Positions 37,510-46,627 of a stretch of 64,000 nt of DNA are shown here, piece by piece. The stretch is from Bosea vestrisii. Its GTDB lineage: Bacteria > Pseudomonadota > Alphaproteobacteria > Rhizobiales > Beijerinckiaceae. Location: assembly GCF_030144325.1 (NCBI RefSeq), contig NZ_CP126307.1, forward strand, positions 4,120,001 to 4,184,000, written 5' to 3'. Each line of letters starts with the position of its first letter. The first letter of the stretch is position 1. Under the pieces are notes generated by a model. That model searched no databases and had not been told where the DNA came from. It saw only the letters and a list, made by a program, of their open reading frames with translations. The position numbers were made by a program, and so were the translations under genes.

Positions 37510-37661
37510 CCGGTAGGCAAGCGGGGTCCAAGGCTCGCATCACGGGTCAGAGCATGCTCGATTTCGTCCACGCGGACGTAGGCGGCGGAACGCTTGGCCG
37601 CCAACGCCTTTCCAATGGTCGTCTTGCCCGCGCCGGGCAGTCCGCTGAGGACGACGAGCAC
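37500..37661 (-). pseudogene. P-loop kinase, N-terminal fragment
   Basis: GTG 37661, preceded by an ideal GGAGGT, encodes LVVLSGLPGAGKTTIGKALA (Walker A of zeta-toxin/AAA-like small-molecule kinases) and AYVRVDEIEHAL, then stops after 53 residues where the family is normally ~170. The truncation point coincides with the AT-rich palindrome. Just upstream, 37680-37752 encodes a ~25-residue C-terminal scrap (ending TQQSLGR) of an unidentified gene, also truncated. Confidence 0.6.
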
Positions 37662-37983
37662 GTTACCTCCCAAGGCTCTGCTGCGTCCGCTTGTAGGAGG
37701 AGAGCACGGTGGTTGTGAACGGCCGCTTGGGGTCGCCTTCGGTCATCCTGCCGCCGCGCTTCCAAAGTCCGCTTTCCGACAAAGAGCCAGAGTCCGGGTG
37801 TGGCGCTTCGGGGCTGTTGATCAGCTTATGCTGATGTCAATTTCCCTTCCGGCTGTGGATTGGATCCGTCACAAGAGAAAAAGTATCCACCGAGCAGTTT
37901 CGAATTTAAACGTGATGATTTTAATATATGCGGGATAGGTATTTTGCAGAATTGCCGATTTCTATCCGGCGGGTGCATAATTT

Positions 37984-38073
37984 TCATGAACGGACCTATT
38001 AATCCTTAACGCGAGCAAGGGAGCAAGCCCGTTGTTTTTGCTGGGGCGTTAACCACACACAAGGAATGAAGGG
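37984..38073 (+). repeat. Element-end repeat, copy B
   Basis: This is the second copy of the sequence at the comM junction (18378-18466), identical for the first 26 bases including the comM-derived TTCATGAACGG, then diverged. The hairpin position holds CAAGGG-AGCAAG-CCCGTTG and a T-run. Sequence to the right is not comM, so this is not a simple right attachment site. Two elements in tandem, each with this end, explain it best. Confidence 0.65.
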
Positions 38074-38289
38074 CGCTGTTCTTCATCCCTCGCGGTGAAC
38101 GCATGCGTATTGGAAGCCTGCTCACGAGGCTTGGTTCCCCCGAGGCCGGGGAGAGGAAGATGTGCGCCCCGATGCCGATCCCGTGGCGCATCCCGATCTG
38201 AAGTGCAGTTGCCTCGTGGTAGGATGGCAAGTGTGGTAACGTCCAAGCCACCTTCCTGGTCGAAGTGCCGCTGGGCGCTCGGGGCGCAA

Positions 38290-38526
38290 ATGACTGAGAA
38301 ACTTCGACACCGAGGCGCGGTTAAGAATCTCAATCCGGAAGAAGCCAGCCGAGTAATCCTCTCCATCATCGAGCCTCGATTTGCCTCAGCAGCAGCCTAC
38401 GCTTGGTTTCGATCGGAACCTCTAAAGGGTCTTTCGGGCCTGACGGCGGTGCAGCTTATTGCCGAGGGCCGCGCCGAGGCAGTCCTTGAATATGTGGAGG
38501 CTATTGACGCGGGTATCCACGCTTAG
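38290..38526 (+). CDS. MbcA/ParS/Xre antitoxin-like toxin-binding domain protein
   Basis: This 78-residue protein starts at ATG 38290. The C-terminal part, AWFRSEPLKGLSGLTAVQLI then EYVEAIDAGIHA, matches the DUF2384 pattern of MbcA/ParS/Xre antitoxins (Trp, a Leu-Gly pair, a closing helix). No RES or ParT-type toxin gene is adjacent. It is the first gene after repeat copy B, so it may be an element-borne regulator rather than an antitoxin. Confidence 0.6.
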   Translation: MTEKLRHRGAVKNLNPEEASRVILSIIEPRFASAAAYAWFRSEPLKGLSGLTAVQLIAEGRAEAVLEYVEAIDAGIHA

Positions 38527-38921
38527 GGCGTTCCGCGCTCAGCGGAATCCATATGCCGCCGGACAGATGTCCGCTTTCGCAATAGCTGACACCGGAAACG
38601 TCTGCCTCCGGTAGTCCGTTCGGTTGACAGGCTGAACGCAGTCTGCCCCCCACGGCCGGTAGAAAGGGTCGCTTGCGTGCAAAGTGCGCTAGCGCCTATT
38701 CGCGAAGCCGTCCCTTTCTCGTCTCCACGCGCACAACAACAGCGAGCTAACTTAGGGTATCGCAATCCAAAGGCGAAAAACGTTTGGGGACAACTCGCGG
38801 CTGCTCTTTCAGTCCGCACGTTGCGAGTGCCAAGCTAGGTTGTCGCTGAGGAAGGCTCGAACCGAACAGAGCTCGCTGGCAAACTTAGCAACAACGTTGT
38901 CTGTCTGCTGGGGGCGAGCAC
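38527..38921. other. Intergenic, upstream of Qat
   Basis: About 395 bases with no supported gene. It must contain the qatA promoter, but I cannot point to a convincing -35/-10 pair. GGGGGCGAG precedes the qatA GTG start. Confidence 0.5.
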
Positions 38922-40697
38922 GTGTGGGCTGATACGGATACCGACGTAGACTACCTCAATTACTCCGAGGTTGCCGAGCTCGTGGCCGAGATGGTGGGTA
39001 ACGAGCGGATGTTGCCCCTATCGCTGGGTGTATTCGGTACTTGGGGCACGGGAAAGTCTTCGATCCTCCGGCTGGTGCAGGCGGGCCTTGCGAAGAATGC
39101 TGATAACTACATTTTCGTCGAGTTCGACGCGTGGCTCTACCAGGATTTCGACGATGCCAGGGCCGCTCTCATGGCCGTCATCGCTAAGGTCCTGCTCGAC
39201 GCTGCACCGGAAGATTTGCAAGCGAAGGCGAAGAGCTTCTACGGCCGCGTAAACAAGCTCCGCCTGCTGGGACTGGCCGCAGAAGGAGGGGCAGCGCTTT
39301 TCGGAATGCCGACGTTTGGGGCGCTGAATAGAGGTATCCAAAGTGTCGGCGATTATTTCTCCGGTGAGGCGGACGAGGACGACGCCAAGGCACTGAAGGA
39401 AGCAGCAACGGAGGTTACTTCTCGAACGAAGGGGTTGCTGGCTCCTGAAACCAAGCGCAGTCCTCCCGAGGAGATCACGGCGTTCCGCGATGAGTTCAAG
39501 GACATCTTGAAGGGGCTCGGCAAAACACTGGTTGTCGTCATCGACAATATCGACCGATGCACTCCGCCGAACGCCATTCACACGCTTGAGGCCATCAGGC
39601 TTTTCCTGTTTCTACCGAGAACAGCGTTCATCATTGCCGCCGACGAGGACATGGTCCGCCACGCGGTGTCGACTCACTTTCGCAACCCGTCCGAACGGCT
39701 AATTCAAGACTACCTCGATAAACTGATCCAGGTTCCTGTCCGTGTTCCTAGACTAGGAGTACAGGAGATACGGGCCTACATGCTTCTGCTCTTCGCAGAG
39801 GCGGCCAAAGTGAGCGACAAATCGCTTGAGACACTGAGGGCGTTCCTAGTGGATCGGCTCCAAAACGCATGGAAGCCGAATTCCGATTTCGGGGTCGACG
39901 ACGTCATCGAGTTGCTGAAGCTGCCTGATCCAACGGCGCTTAGAAATAGCCTAGACTTGGCGGATCGGATGGCCCCGCTGTTGGCCTACTCCACCAATAT
40001 CAAAGGCAATCCGCGCATCATCAAACGCATGATGAACGTAGTGCGCATGCGTGCGTCGATCGCTGGGAAGCGGGGCATGCCGATCGACGAAGCGATCATC
40101 GCTAAACTGGTTCTGTTCGAGCGCTGTACCGCTGCAGCCGCAGTTGACGCCCTCCATGACGCAATCAACACGGCGATGGGCAAGCCGGAGTTCTTCGTCC
40201 GATTGGAAGCCTCCGATGCCCCCGCCACCGAGATCGAGGCCGCTTGCCCCGACGCCATGCGGCCGCATCTTTCCTTCATCCGCGAATGGGGCGCGCTCGA
40301 ACCGCCGCTTGCCGGAGTGGATCTCCGGCCAGCTGTCTATCTTGCGCGCGAGACTGTTCCGCTTCGTAGTCTCGCAGCATCGCTGTCGCCGGCGGCACTG
40401 AAGGCCGTCGATGTCCTTCGCGACGTCAGGACATCGAGCTCCCCAGCTGCTCGGGATGCTCTCGCGTCAATCGATATGTCTGAACGCGTGCCAGTTATGG
40501 AGGCGCTTGTTCGCGATATGCGGAGAAACCCCGATTGGACGCGTTCGCGCAACGATTTTCGAGGTGCGATCCTGTTGGCGGATGAAGGGCCTGACGCGGC
40601 TGCCGTTTTTGTCCGGTTCGTTAGATCGCTTGATCTGCCAAGGCGGCCGCCGTGGATGGCGACGCTACTGAACGGCAAATCGTGGGCTGGCGCGTAG
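38922..40697 (+). CDS. qatA: QatA, KAP-family P-loop ATPase
   Basis: In this 591-residue KAP NTPase, the N-terminus MWADTDTDVDYLNYSEVAEL precedes Walker A GTWGTGKSS (residues 39-47), FVEFDAWLYQD, an inserted hydrophobic/helical region (~105-155) and Walker B VVVIDNIDRC. KAP family ATPases lead the Qat antiphage operon. It is followed at 10 nt by qatB, with qatC and qatD next. GTG 38922 gives the N-terminus usual for the family. The role within Qat (ATP-dependent sensing or assembly) is known only in outline. Confidence 0.93.
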   Translation: MWADTDTDVDYLNYSEVAELVAEMVGNERMLPLSLGVFGTWGTGKSSILRLVQAGLAKNADNYIFVEFDAWLYQDFDDARAALMAVIAKVLLDAAPEDLQAKAKSFYGRVNKLRLLGLAAEGGAALFGMPTFGALNRGIQSVGDYFSGEADEDDAKALKEAATEVTSRTKGLLAPETKRSPPEEITAFRDEFKDILKGLGKTLVVVIDNIDRCTPPNAIHTLEAIRLFLFLPRTAFIIAADEDMVRHAVSTHFRNPSERLIQDYLDKLIQVPVRVPRLGVQEIRAYMLLLFAEAAKVSDKSLETLRAFLVDRLQNAWKPNSDFGVDDVIELLKLPDPTALRNSLDLADRMAPLLAYSTNIKGNPRIIKRMMNVVRMRASIAGKRGMPIDEAIIAKLVLFERCTAAAAVDALHDAINTAMGKPEFFVRLEASDAPATEIEAACPDAMRPHLSFIREWGALEPPLAGVDLRPAVYLARETVPLRSLAASLSPAALKAVDVLRDVRTSSSPAARDALASIDMSERVPVMEALVRDMRRNPDWTRSRNDFRGAILLADEGPDAAAVFVRFVRSLDLPRRPPWMATLLNGKSWAGA

Positions 40698-40707
40698 GGA
40701 GATCGCG

Positions 40708-41466
40708 GTGGGGACCTCTTCTTCCAGCAGGGGCCCGAGCGGCCGATCACCTCTTGTCCCTTCTTGGGCCGATGCCAATCCAGGGGTGCCACTGCCGGCG
40801 CCGGATGGGCAGCGTTTTCGGACCTTCCGCACCGAATTCGGGCGATACGCTAGCGGAGATGGCGGCTCACTCCGAACGGCGCTCGGCCATTATGCACGCA
40901 CGGCTACAGGCGGCCAACGCGTTGGGCCAAGACGTTTCGGGTCGGCCTATCAAGCCGGCGGAAGTCTTTTTGGGGCCCTCGGTGACCTTGCCGCGGGGGG
41001 CAATGCCACTGAGTTCGCCGGTGTCGACCTGGCTGGTCTTGCCGGGCGAACGCTCACTTTCGCAGTGCAAGAGATAGCCCGCGCTCTGGCTCCCCAGAAC
41101 GCTGATGCTGATCGAATCCAAGTGGCGATTCAGGAGGCTGTCGCTGAGGTTCTGCCCGATGTTGCCATATTTGATCCAGCGATCCTGACGCCCGACAACA
41201 TCATCGCTATCATGGTCGAATTCCTCACGCGCATTCTGTTCCAGCAGGTTGTCGAGGACGCCGGATCTGCCTGGAACAAGGCACCCTCCGATGCTCGCAC
41301 AGCACAAGCTGAAGGCGAACTGTTCGATCTCATCCAGATCGCGATCGATCGCCATCTCGGTCCGCGGCTCGCCGCAGCAGGCGGCCAATTGCCCAGAGCC
41401 GAAGTCGAGCGTCTCCAGCGCAGTGCGATGGATGACGTGTGGCGGGATTGGGAGAATTTCGCATGA
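40708..41466 (+). CDS. qatB: QatB
   Basis: This 252-residue protein begins MGTSSSSRGPSGRSPLVPSW, the Gly/Ser-rich opening typical of QatB, followed by a helical body (GGSLFGALGDLAAGG, FLTRILFQQVVEDAGS). No catalytic motif. GTG start with GGGAGA upstream. Its stop overlaps the qatC ATG (ATGA at 41463-41466). Its biochemical function is not established; identification rests on N-terminus and operon order. Confidence 0.9.
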   Translation: MGTSSSSRGPSGRSPLVPSWADANPGVPLPAPDGQRFRTFRTEFGRYASGDGGSLRTALGHYARTATGGQRVGPRRFGSAYQAGGSLFGALGDLAAGGNATEFAGVDLAGLAGRTLTFAVQEIARALAPQNADADRIQVAIQEAVAEVLPDVAIFDPAILTPDNIIAIMVEFLTRILFQQVVEDAGSAWNKAPSDARTAQAEGELFDLIQIAIDRHLGPRLAAAGGQLPRAEVERLQRSAMDDVWRDWENFA

Positions 41467-42770
41467 CTCGCGTGATCTGCCACGCTGGCCCGGAGGATGT
41501 GCCAAAGAGCCGCTTTGACCGGGATGTCCACGTGGTTCTCTACGGCCGCGGACACATGCCAGACGGTGTCGCGCGTTTGGGCGCGGGGGTGATGGATGCG
41601 GTCAGCCGCCTAGGGTTCGCTCTTCAAAGTGAGGCTTTCGACTTCCTCACAATCGCGATGGCGGTGACGGCCGCCGATACCTTCATCCTTCGCGAGGAAG
41701 CCGAGGATCGCTGGAGCCGTGGTCTGGAGCTCACGATCCCATTGAGCAATCCGGGTCCTTGGATCGCTGTGCGTGCACGATTGGAAGAAGCGCTACGGTT
41801 CCTTAGCGGCGATGCGTGGAGTCTGGAATTTCGGTCAGAAGGCCCGCGGCGCCCTTTGCAGTCCGCGATTGATAGGAGGCGGTGGCGCATAGATCTGACG
41901 CGCTCCGACAGTGCCTGCTTGTTCTCAGGCGGCCTCGACAGCTATGTCGGCGTCCTTGACCTCTTGGCCGGTGGTGGCCGCCCGGCCCTGGTGAGCCATT
42001 CATACAGGGGCGATCGCAGGTATCAGAACCTAACGGCGCAAGCCTTGCCGGTCGTTTGTGCGAGATTTTCGGCTAATGCCCATCCGACGTGGACTGGAAA
42101 CTCCGAGGTCTCCATGCGGACCCGAAGCTTCAATTTCCTCGCATATGGCGCTGCGGTGGGGACGGCCATCTCGCAGATCCGAAGTGGGCGCCGGGTTGAT
42201 TTGTGGGTGCCTGAGAATGGGCTGATCGCGCTGAATGCGCCATTGACTGCGCGACGGATTGGCTCGCACAGCACGCGAACGACACACCCTCATTTCTTGC
42301 AGTCGATGCAAGGCATCTTCGACGCCGTCGGCCTGCCAGTTCGGATTGAAAATCCGCTGCGCCATCAGACCAAGGGCGAAATGCTCCGGCGGCACGCAAC
42401 CGATCCCAGGTTCGCCGCCCAGGCGGTTCGCACCGTATCCTGTGGCAAATGGAAACGAGACAACACGCAGTGCGGGCGCTGCGTGCCTTGCCTCATTCGC
42501 AGGGCGTCTTTCCACGCAGCTGGGATTGCCGACAACACCGGCTATCGCTGCGAATTGCTAGCAACTGTCATGGCCGATAGTGGCCAACGCGACGACCTGG
42601 CATCTGTCCGTTACGCGGTAAGGAAGGCTCCAACCGCCGACATAGAGCGATGGGTTCTGCAGGCAGGTCCGCTACCTGAGAACGCTGTAGAGAGGGACGG
42701 GTGTATCGATGTTTTCGGTCGTGGTATCGAGGAACTGCGAACTTTTCTCCATGCCAGCGGGTTACCGTGA
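41463..42770 (+). CDS. qatC: QatC, QueC-like ATP pyrophosphatase
   Basis: This 435-residue protein has the PP-loop SGGLDS in CLFSGGLDSYVGVLDLL, shared with the 7-cyano-7-deazaguanine synthase QueC. A zinc-type cluster VSCGKWKRDNTQCGRCVPC follows near the C-terminal third. The N-terminal ~130 residues are Qat-specific. In defence, QueC-like enzymes are thought to modify protein N-termini or nucleobases; the target here is unknown. ATG 41463 is favoured over the upstream in-frame start inside qatB. Confidence 0.93.
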   Translation: MTRVICHAGPEDVPKSRFDRDVHVVLYGRGHMPDGVARLGAGVMDAVSRLGFALQSEAFDFLTIAMAVTAADTFILREEAEDRWSRGLELTIPLSNPGPWIAVRARLEEALRFLSGDAWSLEFRSEGPRRPLQSAIDRRRWRIDLTRSDSACLFSGGLDSYVGVLDLLAGGGRPALVSHSYRGDRRYQNLTAQALPVVCARFSANAHPTWTGNSEVSMRTRSFNFLAYGAAVGTAISQIRSGRRVDLWVPENGLIALNAPLTARRIGSHSTRTTHPHFLQSMQGIFDAVGLPVRIENPLRHQTKGEMLRRHATDPRFAAQAVRTVSCGKWKRDNTQCGRCVPCLIRRASFHAAGIADNTGYRCELLATVMADSGQRDDLASVRYAVRKAPTADIERWVLQAGPLPENAVERDGCIDVFGRGIEELRTFLHASGLP

Positions 42771-43531
42771 TCGATTTCCATTGCCACCTAGACCTCTATC
42801 CAGATCCTCAGGCGGTCGTGCGGGAAGCAGATAAGGCTGGAATCTACGTTCTGTCCGTTACCACCACACCTAAGGCATGGCGCGGCACTTCTGCGTTAGC
42901 CAAGGGCTGCGCCAGGATTCGGACTGCTCTGGGTCTCCATCCGCAACTTGCTCACCAGCGCCACCAGGAGCTTGCATTGTTTGAAGGGCTGTTGCCCGAA
43001 ACCCATTACGTTGGAGAGATCGGCTTGGATGGCGCTCCGGGGTTTCGGGAGCACGCGACAACGCAGCGGCGGGTATTCGAGGCAGTGCTTGCGATGTCGG
43101 CGAAACAAGGTGGGAAGGTTCTCTCCATTCACAGCCGCCGAACTGCCGACGAGGTGCTCGACAGCCTCCGTCGTCAGCCAGACGCTGGAATTCCAATCTT
43201 GCACTGGTTCTCCGGCACTAAAGCGCAGTTGCTAAAGGCAATTGATCAAGGTTGCTGGTTCTCGGTCGGACAGCCCATGACACGCTCAGCCAGCGGGAGG
43301 ACGCTACTGAAGTACATGCCGCAGGACCGAATCCTGACGGAAACCGACGGACCGTTCACGGAGCACCGAGGCCGTCCCTTACAGCCAGGGGATACGGTCG
43401 CCATGACAGCCGCACTCGCAGAAATGTGGGGAACGACCGAAAAGATGGTTTCCGATCGCCTTTTGGATAATCTCCGCCGACTATCAGGTTCCCTCCCAAA
43501 GGTCGCGGAAAGCTCCTCTCACGCTGCCTAG
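42767..43531 (+). CDS. qatD: QatD, TatD-like metal-dependent nuclease
   Basis: This 254-residue TIM-barrel hydrolase starts at GTG 42767, which overlaps the qatC stop (GTGA). The metal motif DFHCHLD opens the protein, followed by GEIGLDG, SIHSRRTADE (metal His), HWFSG and ILTETDGP with the catalytic Asp. These define the TatD DNase family. As the last Qat gene it is the likely nucleic-acid effector. A longer frame from 42701 is rejected because it extends inside qatC. Confidence 0.93.
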   Translation: MIDFHCHLDLYPDPQAVVREADKAGIYVLSVTTTPKAWRGTSALAKGCARIRTALGLHPQLAHQRHQELALFEGLLPETHYVGEIGLDGAPGFREHATTQRRVFEAVLAMSAKQGGKVLSIHSRRTADEVLDSLRRQPDAGIPILHWFSGTKAQLLKAIDQGCWFSVGQPMTRSASGRTLLKYMPQDRILTETDGPFTEHRGRPLQPGDTVAMTAALAEMWGTTEKMVSDRLLDNLRRLSGSLPKVAESSSHAA

Positions 43532-43708
43532 GTTTTGGTCGGTCGCGTCGTTCAATGCACTGGGAGCGCCGTTTGACAGCCTGTGGCCTGTCCTTGTCCT
43601 CCGGCTCCGGTCGAAGCGAAATCCTGCAAGGAAAGAGCTGGCGCAACTTCACGACGCGAAGGAATCGTTGCAGGGATTAGGAGCTAATCATTTTGGTGCC
43701 CTGGTATT

Positions 43709-44074
43709 ATGAGCGAGCTCCCTTTCGAACAGTGGTACGCGATCGTAGCAGAGCAGCTGCCGGGGTTGTTTCAGTCGGTAAGCGCCGGCAATGTGACGGC
43801 CGTGGAAGTTGTCAGCCTGTGGCACCTCCTGAAGCTTGCTCCTTCCGGAATTCGCGGCTCGTACCTCCGAGTGCCCGAGAGCGAGATTGTCGCGGCCGCT
43901 GAAAGCTTTTCGAGCTCGGGCTCATCGCATCCTGTAATCGACGGTCAAACGAGCGATCTGGACGCATGTCGTGTTCTCGGAGGGATCCTTCGGGCTGCAG
44001 AAACGCAATACCTGGAGCATGAGACCGGCCCATCGGTCGACCCGGCGGATTGGGCGGTGCAGGTCCTTGAGTAA
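43709..44074 (+). CDS. Small hypothetical protein after Qat
   Basis: This 121-residue protein (MSELPFEQWYAIVAEQLPGL, ending ADWAVQVLE) is predicted mostly helical with no recognised domain. It lies 177 nt after qatD and ends ~100 nt before the nitrilase-like gene, so it may start the next transcription unit. AT content is slightly higher than the chromosomal flanks. Confidence 0.5.
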   Translation: MSELPFEQWYAIVAEQLPGLFQSVSAGNVTAVEVVSLWHLLKLAPSGIRGSYLRVPESEIVAAAESFSSSGSSHPVIDGQTSDLDACRVLGGILRAAETQYLEHETGPSVDPADWAVQVLE

Positions 44075-44172
44075 GCTATTATCTGATCCCGATCCCTCGG
44101 AAATCAGGCAAGGCGCCCCCTGAAGATCTGACGGAGGACAAGCGCCCGTTCGAGCGCCGCGGCCTCAAGTAC

Positions 44173-44991
44173 ATGCGAGCGCTCCGGTGCGATGCGGGCG
44201 GACATCCTGTCGAGCTTGTCGACCATCGCGAGATCGGTTCAGGCTCGGACCCTCTCGCGTTCAGCGCGACGGCATTCGCCACCGTCGACTTCAAGGAGCG
44301 CGACAACGTTCGGCCAGGGCATTTTCTCGTATCAGCAGTACGTGGGCCAACCGAAGAAATCGTCCGACAGCACCTCGGCCAGTCGGGAGAGGGCAAGAGT
44401 TTCGCCCATGTGTTTCCGGAATTGACGATTGACCATTCGATGAGAGGGATCATCGCCGATGAGCTGCTCGCGTTGGAAGCGGGGGCCGGCCGCGGCCCCG
44501 TGATCGTCGTCGGTGGCTCTTTCCACGATGAGGTCGGCACGGGTTTTGCGAACCGCGGTGTGGTTTATTCCCGTGTCGGGAAGGAGCTCTTCGATTTTCA
44601 GAAAGTCGTGGCCTATTTCGACAAGAGCAAGCAATGCGAGGATATCGTCGCCAGCCGCAGCATAAAGGTGATGGTGACCGCAATCGGGCTAATTGCGTTC
44701 CCGATCTGCAAAGATCTTTGCCATTCCTACGACACCCCTTTCAGCCAGCTTGATGTCGATTTCCTGCTCACGCCGTCCTGCGGCGACGACGTCACGATGA
44801 GCGAGCATAAGGGTGCCGCAGCGCGGCTTCACGATCGATTTGGCTGCCGCTCGTTTGTGGCTCAGCAAAGCTACCCGAAACGTTCTGACGATGTGATCGG
44901 ATTCGTGCTGCCCGCAACGAGCACCGTTCGAAAGCTAGCTGATAGCGCTACGTTCATTCAGGAACCTTTCAGCATTTGTGCTGTTTCGTGA
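44173..44991 (+). CDS. Nitrilase-like (carbon-nitrogen hydrolase) protein
   Basis: In this 272-residue protein the Glu-Lys-Cys triad can be placed: Glu in FAHVFPELTID, Lys in LFDFQKVVAYFD, Cys in AFPICKDLCHSYD. GPVIVVGGSFHDEVGTGFAN is the usual strand/turn of the fold. The frame remains open upstream of ATG 44173 to about 44078 (reading KRPFERRGLKY), so the true start may be a non-ATG codon. Such enzymes cleave amides or nitriles or transfer acyl groups. Here it lies between Qat and a wHTH/coiled-coil gene in a defence island. Substrate unknown. Confidence 0.7.
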   Translation: MRALRCDAGGHPVELVDHREIGSGSDPLAFSATAFATVDFKERDNVRPGHFLVSAVRGPTEEIVRQHLGQSGEGKSFAHVFPELTIDHSMRGIIADELLALEAGAGRGPVIVVGGSFHDEVGTGFANRGVVYSRVGKELFDFQKVVAYFDKSKQCEDIVASRSIKVMVTAIGLIAFPICKDLCHSYDTPFSQLDVDFLLTPSCGDDVTMSEHKGAAARLHDRFGCRSFVAQQSYPKRSDDVIGFVLPATSTVRKLADSATFIQEPFSICAVS

Positions 44992-45061
44992 TTTGCATAA
45001 GTGCGAAATGGTGCTTAAGTCCGAATGCTGAAATGAGCTGAAACAAATTGAGGCTATCAAA

Positions 45062-46549
45062 ATGTTAGATAGCGAAATTGCCAACAGGATGCGGGAGCTC
45101 GCGATTGGTGAGATCAGCGCCGTAGAGGCAAAGTCGATGATGTCCGATTTCTTCGGCCGCGCGCCTGAGCTCGCAGCCCGCAAGACATATCCTGCGCTCC
45201 AGGAGGTTGCGTGGCGCTTCATCCGGTCGCGGTCCGCTCCGGAGGATATCGACGAGTGGCTCGGTGTTTTCCGGTTTTGCGAGCAGCTATTGGACAGGCA
45301 TGAGCTCCCGGCTTCAGCTCGCCAAATCGAAGCCCTCGGTGACATAGTCGCGAGGACAGCCCGCTACGCTGAGCTGCAGCCGCCTGACAGCGTGCTAAGC
45401 CGTCGACATGTTGTGCCACTTCTGGAGAAGCTCCGGCGCGAAGGCGGTCGCCTGCCACGAAAGGACTTGAAGCGGCATCTGGAGGTCGAGGAGGCGAACC
45501 TCTCGCGCCTTATCGCCTTGCTTGAGGCTGGCAGGCTTGTCGTGCGCAAAGTCGCGGGGCGCGAGGCGATGATCGAGCTCACCCCTGAGGGCCTCCGCAG
45601 CATTCCAGCGCCTCAGGCCGTTCCCGATGTCTATGCTGAAATCGGACTGTTGTTGAACGACGCAAAGGGTGCGGCTGTTTCCGTGCGGACCGCAAAGGAA
45701 GAGTTGTTCGCTACATCTGGTTTCGAGGACACAGTGGGTTTGCCAGCTGCCGCGGCTGCGACACTGTTGTCCGAAAGCGGATCGAGCGGTTGGTTGGATT
45801 TGCAGACAGCAGAGCACAGATGGGCTCGCTGCGTAAGCTTGCCCACCACCGGAGATAAGTCAGCAGCCCTTTGGGTCGATATCAGCGATCTGAAGGAGAC
45901 GGTGGATCGCGCACATCAGCGCATTGATGGTCTCGAAGCAGAGTTGGCTAGCGTTCGCGCCAGTAAGGAAGCCATCCTTGCTCGGCAAGCGAGGCTCAAA
46001 GCTTATAGGAATGCCGTTGAGCGCAGGTTGGAGGCGCGGATTTCGGGCGCTAAGAGGAGCGCGGCTCTAGCCTATCCCGGAACGCTCGCATCCCAGAACA
46101 CCGACCTACTGCACGAGCTGGGCGAGATCCAGTCCGTGGTGTTCGCTGCTGCGCCTTTGACTAGCCCGGAACAAGTTATGGAGCCGGTCAGCGCATACGC
46201 GGTTTTTGACGAGGTGGTGAAGCTCGCGAGTTTCTTTTCAGAAGACGAGCTGAAGGCCTCTGCATCCGAGTTGCCATCCGACTTGCCCATAGCGTCCGAG
46301 CCGGTCCTGGACACTTTCCGAAATTGCGCGGCCCGCGGAGTGCGGTTTCGCGAACTAAAATTGTCCGGCAAGAACGATGGCGTAGTCTTCGCTGCTTATG
46401 CGGATCTGGATTTTGACCCGGCCTCGATGACCGTTGGAAGTGGCCAAACCGTTCCAGGCTTCCATATTGAGAAAACGGTCCAAGACGGTGCCTATGGTAT
46501 TCAGATATACACTCCCATCTCAGGGGCTATCACACGGAAGATCGCGTAG
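45062..46549 (+). CDS. Winged-helix and coiled-coil protein
   Basis: In this 495-residue protein, residues ~115-190 (VVPLLEKLRREGGRLPRKDL, NLSRLIALLEAGRLVVRKV) form a winged helix-turn-helix. Residues ~275-330 (LKETVDRAHQRIDGLEAELA, SVRASKEAILARQARLKAY) form a long coiled coil. The C-terminal ~130 residues are beta-rich (GVVFAAYADLDFDPASM). It could be a DNA-bound sensor or scaffold for the adjacent nitrilase-like protein, 70 nt upstream. I recognise no named family. Confidence 0.65.
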   Translation: MLDSEIANRMRELAIGEISAVEAKSMMSDFFGRAPELAARKTYPALQEVAWRFIRSRSAPEDIDEWLGVFRFCEQLLDRHELPASARQIEALGDIVARTARYAELQPPDSVLSRRHVVPLLEKLRREGGRLPRKDLKRHLEVEEANLSRLIALLEAGRLVVRKVAGREAMIELTPEGLRSIPAPQAVPDVYAEIGLLLNDAKGAAVSVRTAKEELFATSGFEDTVGLPAAAAATLLSESGSSGWLDLQTAEHRWARCVSLPTTGDKSAALWVDISDLKETVDRAHQRIDGLEAELASVRASKEAILARQARLKAYRNAVERRLEARISGAKRSAALAYPGTLASQNTDLLHELGEIQSVVFAAAPLTSPEQVMEPVSAYAVFDEVVKLASFFSEDELKASASELPSDLPIASEPVLDTFRNCAARGVRFRELKLSGKNDGVVFAAYADLDFDPASMTVGSGQTVPGFHIEKTVQDGAYGIQIYTPISGAITRKIA

Positions 46550-46627
46550 CGAAGCTTCGTCGCTAATGCGGACCGGTCGAATCTCGCCAGCAGCCGTCAG
46601 CTGCCGTTCATAATGTGAGTCATTGCG

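Noticed and set aside
38005..38289. Longer start (38095) for the antitoxin-like gene
   Set aside because: The extra 65 residues are Arg/Pro/Cys-rich noise. ATG 38290 gives a compact domain.
42701..42766. Longer N-terminus for QatD
   Set aside because: It lies inside qatC. GTG 42767 overlaps the qatC stop and begins right at the TatD metal motif.
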